A stretch of 64,000 bases of DNA, from NCBI GenBank assembly GCA_017992195.1, contig JAGOPC010000001.1, positions 48,143 through 112,142 of the forward strand, in the 5' to 3' direction. The translations under genes were made by a program, and so were the position numbers. A model generated the notes under the pieces. That model did no database searches, was not told the DNA's origin, and was given only the letters and a program-made list of their open reading frames with translations. Below, in pieces: positions 37,987 to 46,870 of the stretch (positions are counted from its first letter, which is position 1; every line of letters starts with the position of its first letter). Source of the stretch: Patescibacteria group bacterium. GTDB taxonomy: Bacteria; Patescibacteriota; Gracilibacteria; Absconditabacterales; Absconditicoccaceae.

Positions 37987-39414
37987 TTATGTTGAAGCTT
38001 TTGCAAGCAGATTTCCGATATGGAAGAGTTTATCTTCACGTCGCTGTGGTGCCATAAGCTGTACGCCGGTTGCAAATGTTTCTCCGTTTTTTTCTACCAG
38101 TCCGCTTGGCACATTTATAGCGGGGAAGCCTCCCAAACTTGCAGGCACCGTGTAGATGTCGGCTAGGTAGTTCTTGATCGGATTGTCGATTCTCTCATTG
38201 ATCGTCCATGCGAGCTCCGGACTTGTCGGACCCAGAATTACATCATAGCTCTCAAACAGCTTGTCGAAAGCCATCTTAATCTTCTTTCTGATCTGCTGCG
38301 CCCTGCGATAGTACGCATCATAATAACCGGCCGACAACACATATGTTCCCACTAAGATCCTTCTTTTTACTTCGTCGCCAAATCATTTATCTCTCACAGC
38401 AGAGTAGTAGTCGTGAATAGACGCAAATGCACTTGGATCGTCCTGCAATCCATATCTTATTCCATCAAACCTTGCAAGATTCGTCGACACCTCTGCTGGT
38501 GTCAAAATATAGTAGGTTGGAACTACATACTCAAGCAGCGGGAAGTCCATATATTCTACCTTTGCACCCAGTGACTCTGCTTTCGCTATCATCTCACGAG
38601 TCTGCTTTTCTATCAACGGATCAATTCCTTCTCCAAAAAATTCATTCAATACTGCTATTTTTATTCACTGTAGATCTTTCTTTTTCAGCGCATCAAACCA
38701 CGCGCTGTGATCATCCTTCCCGACGCTTGTTGAATCATGTGAGTCATGTCATGCGATGACGTCTAACATGATAGCCGCATCTTCAACTGTCTTTGTGAGA
38801 ACGCCGATGTGATCAAATGACGATGCTTGCGCCTGTACTCCGTGTCTGCTCACTCTTCCATATGTTGGCTTGAGGCCAACGATATGACACATAAATGCAG
38901 GCTGCCTTACTGATCATCAGGTATCTGTGCCAAGCGCCGCAAGGCAGAGGTCAGCCGCAACTGAGATCGCCGGACCGCCTGAGGTTCCTCCAGTGATCTT
39001 ATTGTTTCCATAGATATTTACTGCCGGTCCGTACGCGGAGTACTCATTTGAACTGCCGATAGCGAACTCATCCATATTCCCTTTTGCGATAAGCAGAGCT
39101 CCTGCATCTTCCAGGCGTTGCCGGCAGGTGGCCGTATATGGAGCTACATAATCTTCAAGCATCTTTGAACCACACGTGGTGCGAACTCCGGCAACTAACA
39201 TATTATCTTTGATGACAATAGGTGCGCCGTGCAGTTTTTTATCATACGATTCTTTTTCGCGATCTTGCGAATACTCATCGGTAGTAGTGATGATCGCATT
39301 CGTTCCTTTCCCTACATGCTCTTTAACTTTTTCACGATATGACGAAATAACGCTCTTCGCATCAAGCGTTCCGTTTGTTACTCATTCTATATACTCTTTA
39401 AGTGTTAGTGACAT
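37987..39414 (-). CDS. gatA: Glutamyl-tRNA(Gln)/aspartyl-tRNA(Asn) amidotransferase subunit A
   Basis: 475 residues across six TGA codons. The amidase signature is intact: catalytic Lys in VIKDNML, then [32 protein letters not shown], where the two Gly of the GTDTGGS motif are consecutive TGA codons (38914-38919). With GatB and GatC it converts misacylated Glu-tRNA-Gln to Gln-tRNA-Gln; gatB and gatC are not in the window. Start [11 protein letters not shown]. Ends in TAA. Confidence 0.95.
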
Positions 39415-39486
39415 GATGAAAGTGGGGTCAAAATTGATAGGTTTCTATGTGGTATAGAAAAACATGAGATGAATGATGTTAGTTTA

Positions 39487-39777
39487 TTATTGGATGAGAC
39501 TGTTCACAAAGTCCTGCGTCTGTGCCTTTTCTTCGGCTGTCAGCTGGCCTGTTATAGCTACTTCGCCAGTTGTCGTCATACTTTCGCCGGTCGTAATAGG
39601 GATGGCGCTTACGGTATTGCCGCTCATCATGTTTCCTGTTGTCGTGCTGATCGACTGCTTCGTAAACCGACTTTGGATGACCATCTTAGGCGATGAATGA
39701 TTCTTTGCTGCGACTATAAGCACAAAAACCAAAAAGAGTACGATAAGTATCATAAGTCGGAAAAGAACTTTTCTCAT
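39487..39777 (-). CDS. Small single-pass membrane or secreted protein
   Basis: 96 residues. One N-terminal membrane helix (FRLMILIVLFLVFVLIVAA) then a Ser/Thr/Met-rich region with a TTTG repeat (ISTTTG, SMTTTGE) and a short charged C-terminus. No TGA. Unknown function. Lies 62 bp downstream of murF (same strand) and before gatA. Confidence 0.65.
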   Translation of the reverse strand: MRKVLFRLMILIVLFLVFVLIVAAKNHSSPKMVIQSRFTKQSISTTTGNMMSGNTVSAIPITTGESMTTTGEVAITGQLTAEEKAQTQDFVNSLIQ

Positions 39778-39839
39778 TAGTATAAAACATAAGTTAAATA
39801 TTACGGGTGATAATACCTATTTGATGTGAGGTTGCAAGA

Positions 39840-41213
39840 TTATTGAAGCCCAGCTTCTTGCATGACGCGCTCTTTTTTTGCCATTCGTCGTGCTCATTGT
39901 CTGGTGAGTTTTTTTTCGTCCTCTTTATTCTGCAGGAGATATTTGACTGACTCTTCGAGAAAAATAGTGTTTTGACTTCACTTGAAGAGGATGAGGAAGT
40001 TTTGGTCAGGATTTTTTATCACAAGCTCTTTGACCGCTTTGCCTATGTCATCGTAGTGTAAGTAGTGTTGAACATTGCTCATGTCGTATCAGATCTTTTT
40101 AAGCTCGTCCATCGTATATTTACCGGGCGCCGCTCCTAGTAAGAATAGTGTGTCGCCGTATTGTGAAAGATAGCCAGCAAGTTCACGATGATGTTTCTCT
40201 TCTCGCTCGCCAAGCTCGCGCATTTCGCCGAGAACGAGCAGGACCTTATAGTCTGGCAAGACGTCGTGCTGTATGCGATGCACATCATTGATGGCAGCTT
40301 GCATACTGAGAGGAGAGCCGTTGTACGAGCTGTCGATAAGAATGCTGCCATTGATTCATTCGAATACGGTGAGCCTTCATGGTTGGAGATGAAGATCGAG
40401 AAAGAGTTCGCCACTTTTCTGGACACATTCTGTTCCATGAAATTTATAGTGCGCAATGTCTGCGATGGCGAGACCCGTCGCGATGTAGCCATGGTTGTGT
40501 TTGCCGAGAATATTTGTGGTGAGATGAATATTTTTAGAACCTAGAGTAATGGTAGATGTTGAGCCAATAGTTTTGTCGTGTTTTGTAAGAGAGTACTTGT
40601 CGTAGCGGATGGCGATGTTTGTCGCGCTGCACTCGTTAGTGTCGTATCGAAGTGTGTCAACGTCAATGTGGTCGCGAAGCGAACGTCCATAGCTGTCGTC
40701 GTAGTTGATGATGCAAGTTTCGAGAGTTCCTCTTTGCAATTTCGTCTCCTCTTTAGCGATCTCCTGTGGATTGCCGAACTGCAGTGAGTGGACGGCGTCG
40801 ATCTTTGTCAGGACGCTGATGTGAGGCTTGACGATAGACAAAAGAAATGACATCTCGCCGGGGGTGTCGATACCGTATTCGAGCACTGTCACATCGTATG
40901 GTTTGCGCGATGAGAAAAATGTCAGACAAAAAGTTTTTCGCAAAACCGAAATCATAGCCGGAAGCGATGCGCCCCGCGACTCTATTTTGAAAATAGCTAG
41001 CGACATGCCAAGTTCACCGTTGAAATTTTTTGGCGAAGTGTACACGCTATCGTGTGGCAGATATTTTTTCAGCACATCGGTGATGATCATCCTGCAGGAT
41101 GTTTTGCCGACGCTACCGTTGATACCAATAACAAGCGGCTTTCGCTTTTTGACGTAGCGATGGGCCAGAGAGCCGAGGAGAGTGTAGAATATCTTAAGAA
41201 GTTTTTCTTTCAT
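39840..41213 (-). CDS. murF: MurF-like Mur ligase
   Basis: 457 residues across five TGA codons. ATP site GINGSVGKTS near residue 32, then the Mur-type EYGID and a C-terminal domain starting PGRLTVFEGINGSILIDSSYNGSPLSM (cut: ILIDSSYNGSP), with LGEMRELGE and FKGSQNTIFLEE near the end. MurF adds D-Ala-D-Ala to the peptidoglycan precursor. The ligase could also be a related Mur family member. Ends in TAA. Confidence 0.85.
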
Positions 41214-41399
41214 GGATAAACCGCGAATAAATGCTCATAGTCTACCAATACAAGGTTGATTTTTCAATCTGAATAATTCATCTTAAATGATTTATCATCT
41301 TTTGCTATTATAGCATCAAGTTTTAAAGAATTGTTTGCTTATGCGGATGTTATAGCTAGAATTTATAGTATGAAATTTACTTCTATATAGTCTTAAGAT

Positions 41400-42284
41400 A
41401 TGTTCGACTCAGATCTTTTAACTCCTGCCGATACCAGCAGTATATTTGATGGCATGGAAATTAGAAAGGATTGGCATCAAAACCAGCGATATTTTTCTAT
41501 TACCGATACTATCAAAGCGCTTGTATGAGATGCAAGGCCTAAACAGTACCGGACCGATCTCAAAACCCAATTGAAAAGAGAAGGAAATGAGTTGTACGGG
41601 AAAATCGTACAACTGAAAATCACTGCTTCAGACGGGAAAAGATACTTAACAGATACATGCAACACAGAAACACTATTGCGCATTATTCAGTCTATACCAT
41701 CGCCTAAAGCAGAGCCGTTTAAGCAATGGCTCGCGTCTTTATGAAATGCAAATATAGAAGAATTTAACGACCCCGAACTATGAATACATAGGGCTAAAGT
41801 GAGAGCAATCCAGGCTTATAGAGCTAAAGGATTTCCCGATAAGGATATACAATCTAGAATGCAAGGCATTGAAGTAAGACGAGATTTTACCAAAGAACTT
41901 CACGATAGATGAATAGAATGAAAATGATATGGCATATTAACAAATATAGCTTCTTATTGATGGGCGGGTAAGAATGCATCAGAATATAAAAACTTTAAAT
42001 GACTATCACCTACAGATAATCTAAGAGATCATATGACAAGGCCTGAACATTTGCTGACTGCATTAGCCGAAGAAACAACAACTCAGATCGTAAAAAATAA
42101 AGACTTAAAGGGATTCGATAAAATACAGAGCGCCGCTTTTGAATGAGCCAAGGTCGCACAAAAAGCTAAGGAAGAGTTTGAAAAGACTACTGGCGGGAAA
42201 GTGGTTTCTGATAACAACCGTCTTACGGAAAGACAAAAAAAGCTCAGAGAAAAGAAAACAATTAAGGACAAAGGAAAGTTCTAG
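41400..42284 (+). CDS. BRO-N domain protein, UGA-rich
   Basis: 294 residues with nine in-frame TGA codons, the densest UGA use seen here together with the membrane genes. N-terminal BRO-N pattern: RYFSITDTIKALV-GDARPKQYRTDLKTQL and LLRIIQSIPSPKAEPFKQWLASLG (cut), typical of DinD and phage/virus BRO proteins. The C-terminal half (GIEVRRDFTKELHDRG, then RDHMTRPEHLLTALAEETT) resembles DinD-type proteins. BRO-N is a DNA-binding domain, so a regulator of the adjacent retroelement is possible. Ends in TAG, 63 bp before the promoter of the target gene. Confidence 0.75.
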
Positions 42285-42346
42285 AAGTGGTCATTTTACT
42301 GAGCGAAACTACACTTTCATAGCGAGGAAAGTTGTTCATGGTCTAC

Positions 42347-42374
42347 TTGACAAATAGCATTATTTGTCTATTAT
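42347..42374 (+). promoter_or_regulatory. Promoter of the DGR target gene, with operator-like dyad
   Basis: TTGACA (42347-42352), 16 bp, TATTAT (42369-42374). A perfect inverted repeat GACAAATA-gcat-TATTTGTC (42349-42368) spans the -35 edge and the whole spacer. ATG is 39 bp downstream. Confidence 0.8.
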
Positions 42375-42412
42375 TAAGCAATAATATTTACCTTATCCTT
42401 TCTCGCATTACT

Positions 42413-43171
42413 ATGGCACCAATTAACTGAAACTTTTCTCCAAGTGGTCATTCATTATCGATCGATATAGATACTCCTGAAAAAGTAGACAAGGCGTTTT
42501 CTACTATTACAGACGTAGAAGCTCAACTCATAGAGACTTTTATCGCTAAAAGAAAAGCGACTAAAGCTCCTGCTGTTGAAGTAGTAACCGATCTCACTCA
42601 GAGAAGAACTGATATCCTGAACCGGAATAAGCAAAACTACGATAAGGTATGCGAGGAAACAATGCAGCTTGTACAGACATGTGAGGAGACAGACGAGTAT
42701 ATAAAGCTCGGCAAATTAAAGCTTCGCAAAAAGCCGCTTACTATCAATGTAAATCATCCAAAAAATAAGGATAAAGATGTATTTACCTATGAGTGGGATA
42801 ATTACTCTGGTGGTAAAGATACGATGGTAGGTATCAGACAGAAAGTATTGAACGATGACAAAAACTCTATGCACGATGTGGTAGAGGATGAAATAAAGGC
42901 GCAGGACGGATATAGACAAGCAACTAAGGCAGACTTTGATAGTATGCTTTCAGAGTTGCCTTGAAAAAACGAAGAAGAAAAGCTCCTCGCCCTACAGATA
43001 GTAACAGGTTGGTTTGGTTGGGGAATGCTTGACGCAGTAGATACAAAGAAGGGTAAAGTCCTGTCTCGTTCTTTTGTTAGGTTGCATAGCGACGACAGTA
43101 GCAGGGACTTCAACACTAACGATCATCAGATTAATACTGGTTCTGTTTTCCTCGTCCAGGACTGCGAATAA
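42413..43171 (+). CDS. DGR target (variable) protein
   Basis: 252 residues, two TGA codons (near residue 6 and at 42962-42964). The last 36 residues are encoded by the variable repeat. The C-terminal half (GYRQATKADFDSMLSELP, then TGWFGWGMLDAVDTKKGKVLSRSFV and the ending TGSVFLVQDCE, cut here) fits the C-type lectin/FGE-like fold used by DGR targets. Ten residues differ from the template: Arg223, His225, Ser226, Asp227, Ser229, Ser230, Asp232, His238, Ile240 and Thr242. No signal peptide or membrane helix, so probably cytoplasmic. Unrecognised N-terminal part. Strong promoter upstream, terminator downstream. Confidence 0.88.
43057..43165 (+). repeat. DGR variable repeat (VR)
   Basis: 109 bp at the 3' end of the target gene, stopping six bases before its stop codon ends. 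Aligns without gaps to the TR 377 bp downstream. Twelve mismatches: six A-to-G, four A-to-C, one A-to-T, all read as template adenine changes, and one C-to-G near the 3' end in the initiation-of-mutagenic-homing region (43160). Confidence 0.95.
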
Positions 43172-43247
43172 ATTCGGTACTTTTTCTCTTTCGGCGTCTC
43201 GCTGGATGCAATGAAGTAAAAAAAATGACTGGGACAATATCGACGCA

Positions 43248-43284
43248 GACACACTTTTCAAGGAAAAGTGTGTCTCTTTTTTTA
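43248..43284 (+). terminator. Strong hairpin after the target gene (terminator, or DGR cruciform)
   Basis: Stem GACACACTTTT (43248-43258) with AAAAGTGTGTC (43264-43274), 5-nt loop, followed by T-rich TCTTTTTTT. It should end target transcription. DGRs of Bordetella phage type also need a DNA hairpin just downstream of the VR; this one lies 82 bp after the VR and might serve that role. Confidence 0.8.
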
Positions 43285-43351
43285 TAATGGGAACGCCAGC
43301 GTCTTATATTCTATGGACTATAAGAGAGAGCATATGCAGTCCAGTCATTCA

Positions 43352-43408
43352 CTGACCTGCTAAAGCAGGTTAGTAGTAAAAGATCATAGCATCGGTTACG
43401 ATACTATG
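43352..43408 (+). ncRNA. Structured leader of the template-repeat RNA
   Basis: Two adjacent hairpins precede the TR: CTGACCTGC-TAAA-GCAGGTTAG (43352-43373) and CATAGCATCG-GTTA-CGATACTATG (43385-43408, one mismatch). Structured RNA flanking the TR is needed for cDNA synthesis in studied DGRs, so these are likely part of the functional TR transcript. Its ends are not known. Confidence 0.55.
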
Positions 43409-43433
43409 ACAAACTATCAGCAATGACTTTAGT

Positions 43434-43542
43434 AGTCCTGTCTCGTTCTTTTGTTAAATTGAATAGAAACGACAATAACAGGAACTTCAACACTAACGAT
43501 AATCAGAATAATAATGGTTCTGTTTTCCTCGTCCAGCACTGC
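43434..43542 (+). repeat. DGR template repeat (TR)
   Basis: 109 bp, 377 bp downstream of and in the same orientation as the VR. Read in the VR frame it holds 11 Asn codons (AAY), the usual design that yields many amino acids on adenine mutagenesis without creating stops. The 3' end matches the VR except for C at 43537. It lies upstream of the reverse transcriptase. Confidence 0.95.
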
Positions 43543-43596
43543 ACAGGAGGTCGGTCTTACATGATCGGCTTCTTTCTTATTTTCACGCTCTATACC

Positions 43597-44766
43597 ATGA
43601 ATGATATATTACTCTATGATCTCTTTGCCGCCTATTATGAAGCAAGAAAAAATAAGAGAAACACTCATAGTCAGCTTGAATTCGAGCTAGAGTTCGAATC
43701 ATCTCTTTTTCAGCTCTCAGAGGAATTATTCCATTGAACATATGCCATAAGTAAGAGCATTTGCTTCGTTATCTCCGACCCTATCAAAAGGGAAATCTTT
43801 GCCAGCGGTTTTCGTGACAGAGTAGTGCATCATCTTATCTATAATTATATTTATCGATACTTTGATAGCCATTTTATCCACGACAGCTATAGCTGCAGGA
43901 TAGGGAAAGGGACTCACTATGGGATCAAAAGAGTAAACCGCTTTATTCGTTCTTGTTCAAAAAATTATAGCCATGATTGTTATATACTGAAACTTGATAT
44001 AAAGGGCTTTTTTATGGCTATTGATAAAGAGAAACTAAAAAATCTGCTCACGAAGAGTATTGCTTCAGAAGATTTTGCAAATAGTAATCCTGCCGTAGAT
44101 ATAAACTGGCTGTTGCCTCTGATATATCAGGTCATCAATCACGACCCTACGAAAGACTATCAATTTAAGTGAGACAGAAGCGCTTATGAGGGATTGCCTT
44201 TGGATAAAAGTCTGTTTTACTGATGAGGAAGCAAAGGACTGCCTATAGGCAATCTTACAAGCCAGCTCTTCGCGAATGTCTATCTTGATCCGCTTGATAA
44301 GCGAATGAAATATACGCTCGGGACAAAATATTATGGGAGATACGTTGATGATTTTATAATAATTCATGAAAGCAAAGAGTTCCTGGTAGATCTTATTCCT
44401 CAGATCAAAGTATTTCTTGAAACAGAGTTGTGATTAACGCTCCATCCAAAGAAGATATATCTTCAACATTATACGAAGGGAGTGAAATTCCTTGGGGCAT
44501 ATATCAAACCTTACAGAACCTATATTCACCGCAGGACAATAGGCAATTTTAAAGCAAAGCTCATAAATCAAAAAACATATGATAATGATCTGCAAAAACT
44601 AAGGGCGGTGGTCAACTCTTATCTTGGCATGATGAGCCATCGAAGGACTTATAAGCAAAGAAAAAAGTTATGCACTTTGCTTGATAAAGCATTTATATCT
44701 ACTCCTGATTTTACCAAAGTTACATTAATCCCTCATGGTGCTCGCAGAATATCTCCCGGTCTATAA
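43597..44766 (+). CDS. DGR-type reverse transcriptase
   Basis: 389 residues, five TGA codons. All RT motifs are present: REIFASGFRDRVVHHL (motif 1-2), KLDIKGFF with catalytic Asp134, LPIGNLTSQ at residues 216-223, YVDD at 249-252, LHPKKIYLQHYTKG and VKFLGAY. The GNLTSQ form (SQ where group II introns and retrons have SP) marks DGR enzymes. The start is the ATG at 43597, giving LLYDLFAAYYEARKNKR as in other DGR RTs; the frame is open upstream across the TR, but that part is not protein-like. It copies TR RNA with adenine errors. Confidence 0.93.
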
Positions 44767-45082
44767 AGCAAGTTATGACATGACGCTCGCATTATTTCAT
44801 GTCATCAAAAAATATCCCAAAGAATTTAAGTATACGCTCGGCGAACAGATGAAAAAAGATTCGTTGGCGCTTATAGCAACCATCTATAAAGCCAATTCAA
44901 TTCTTGAGAGAAAAACGATCATTATAGAAGCAAGAGGGCACTTAGAAAGTGTAAGAGTACTACTTCGTCTTTCTAAGGATTTACATACGATCCCGTTAGA
45001 TAAGTTTGTCGACATTAATGGCTCGTTAGAAACCATCTCGAAACAACTTACCGCGCGGAATAGAAGCATTAAGTCTATGTAA
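44735..45082 (+). CDS. avd: Avd-like accessory protein of the DGR
   Basis: 115 residues, no TGA. Four-helix bundle of the Avd / S23 ribosomal intervening-sequence family: LPVYKASYDMTLALFHVIKKYPKEFKY (cut), GEQMKKDSLALIATIYKAN, ARGHLESVRVLLRLSKDL and GSLETISKQLTARNR. Avd forms a basic pentamer that binds the RT and template RNA. The start overlaps the RT end by 32 bp, so the two are translated from one mRNA. It lies after the RT, whereas in Bordetella phage it lies before the TR. Its stop overlaps the convergent gene by 8 bp. Confidence 0.85.
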   Translation: MVLAEYLPVYKASYDMTLALFHVIKKYPKEFKYTLGEQMKKDSLALIATIYKANSILERKTIIIEARGHLESVRVLLRLSKDLHTIPLDKFVDINGSLETISKQLTARNRSIKSM

Positions 45083-45983
45083 ACTCTGCGATCAACTGAT
45101 ACGCAACCAACAGGAACAAGAAGATTGTCAAACAGATGAAGAAAATAGTGATGATGATTGACTTTGCGTCTTTGACTTTTGCTTCGTCACCCTGCGCTGT
45201 GATATATCTGACTCCTCATCGGATGAGTGCGAGCACCATTCCCGCGCCGAGTACATACGCAGCGATTCTTGCAGTATTCACCAAGAACTCCTGCATTCTT
45301 GAACCGAAGTTCTGCTGTTGCGCGATAAAGAAGATGAAGTCGATGATCTTGATAAGCACCAGTGCGACGATCACATTGATGATGCCCGTTTTTGCCGCTT
45401 TGATCTTTGATTCTTCTTCGAGCGCCCTCATAAACTGAAATCCATAGTAGAGGAACATGATGATCGCATAGAAAAATGCAAATCACTTCATAAATGACAG
45501 AACCTGAAAGAGCAGGTTATTTTGCAAATTACTTAAAAGTCCTTGCGTCCCCTGTACGGTTCCTATTTTCAAGGCTGTTCCCAGTATTCGCGTTACACCC
45601 CATACTAAAAATCCACCAAATAATATATAGAGAAAGCTTCTTCTCACTTTCTTCTGTGCAGCCTCATCTCCTGACTTTTGCATCATATCGATACCTATCT
45701 GCGCGAGATAGAGAACAAGTATCCCTGTCATCACGACCCTGAGAGCTCTTCGGATGATTGCGTTATCATTGAGAGGAGAGAACATATTGTAGACATTGTC
45801 TTTGAGCGAGCTATTTGCGCTGATACCAAATGTGCCCGGTGAGATCAGCGTCTCTCCCGACCCTGTATCGTCTTTCAGCAGAGGATTGACTATCTGGCCG
45901 TCAAAAGTAGGCGGTACAGCGAAGGCAACATTAAGCCCAAGAATCGCACCGAGTGATAATGTAAGTACTATTTTTTTCCACAT
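45075..45983 (-). CDS. Membrane protein with VirB2/TrbC-like pilin modules
   Basis: 302 residues across two TGA codons. Signal peptide (LTLSLGAILGLNVAFA), then two pairs of hydrophobic helices. The second pair, AAYVLGAGMVLALIR-GGVRYITAQGDEAKVKDAKSIIITIFF (cut; G is TGA), has the GDEAKVKDAK linker typical of VirB2/TrbC-like conjugal pilins in these phyla. The first pair has SGDEAAQKKVRRSFLYILFGG, a similar linker. So it looks like two fused pilin modules. Probably envelope-spanning or part of a secretion or pilus apparatus. Ends in TAG, overlapping avd by 8 bp. Confidence 0.75.
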
Positions 45984-46032
45984 AGATAAACCTCTTTAAT
46001 ATAAATACAAATATCCTATTATTACATGAGAC

Positions 46033-46506
46033 CTACGACAGCACCGACGACATGATCGCAAGAAAAATTCTGACGATCAAAGCAAATCCTGTCAGTATGG
46101 CTACACCGATAGCGACATTCTTTAGCTTTCCAAGCGTCTTCTTGATATCTTCCCCCGTCAGCGCGCCGCTCATCAGCATGATGCCATAGTAGACCAGCAA
46201 CACCGTCGCCATACCAAGACCGATATAGAATGTCCGCTGCAGATACGGTCAGATCTTCTTTCTCAGGCTATCAAGCGTATTGGCTATCTTATACTCTGAT
46301 GCATAATCTCACTGAGTCGCGCTCACGCCATCAAGTGCCGTATCCTGGATCTTATAGTCTACGTTCGCCTGGCCAGCGATCGAATCCAAAATTTCAGTCG
46401 GTGTCGTTCCTTTGTCTCACCAACTTTTATTCGTCGTCGTCTCAGCATTGGTAACACCAACGAGGAGGGTTCCTACTAACAGGATCGAAAAAAGAATTTT
46501 CTTCAT
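46033..46506 (-). CDS. VirB2/TrbC-like pilin protein
   Basis: 157 residues across three TGA codons. Signal peptide MKKILFSILLVGTLLVGVTNA, a hydrophilic stretch of about 65 residues, then two hydrophobic helices (YIGLGMATVLLVYYGIMLMSGA and NVAIGVAILTGFALIVRIFL, each under 21 residues as cut) separated by GEDIKKTLGKLK. This matches conjugal-pilin-like proteins. 49 bp before the larger gene on the same strand, probably one operon. Ends in TAG. Confidence 0.7.
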
Positions 46507-46568
46507 CGCAAAAAACAAGATATAATACTCTTTATATAGTGAGATCGCACCCCAAATGCAACAGCGCG

Positions 46569-46808
46569 CTACGCAGCGACATTATAACTCAAAACTTCCA
46601 TGATGTTTCCAATAACTCTCACCACGATAGTTCCATACTTCTTATCCTTGTAGGTGCGCTCAGCTCCCTCTTCTGTATCCACGCCATGTAATAGATGGTA
46701 CAAACTTTTACACTCATCTAAATTTGGCGCATAGTCATTCGGCATAGCCGGAATCTCTATCTTATAGCCTACCGTAGCATTATCGTCTATCGTAGCATTG
46801 TTTTCCAT
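46569..46808 (-). CDS. Hypothetical small acidic protein
   Basis: 79 residues from the ATG at 46808 (a GTG at 46814 is also in frame). Acidic N-terminus (MENNATIDDNATVGYKIEIP), then a Cys (DECKSLYHLLHG) and a strand-rich end. No TGA, no membrane segment, ends in TAG. Not recognised. Confidence 0.6.
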   Translation of the reverse strand: MENNATIDDNATVGYKIEIPAMPNDYAPNLDECKSLYHLLHGVDTEEGAERTYKDKKYGTIVVRVIGNIMEVLSYNVAA

Positions 46809-46870
46809 ACTCACACAAATGAGATGATAAAATACCCACTAGATATCCCAATGGCCGGGAAAAATCAAGC

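Noticed and set aside
43423..43596. Upstream extension of the reverse transcriptase frame through the TR
   Set aside because: The frame is open, but it encodes the Asn-rich TR and an unrelated hydrophobic stretch. DGR RTs begin near the LLYDLFAAYYEARKNKR region.
43597..44766. RT as a retron or group II intron enzyme
   Set aside because: Motif 4 is GNLTSQ, not QGxxxSP; no X/En maturase domains or intron ribozyme; and a TR/VR pair with adenine substitutions is present.
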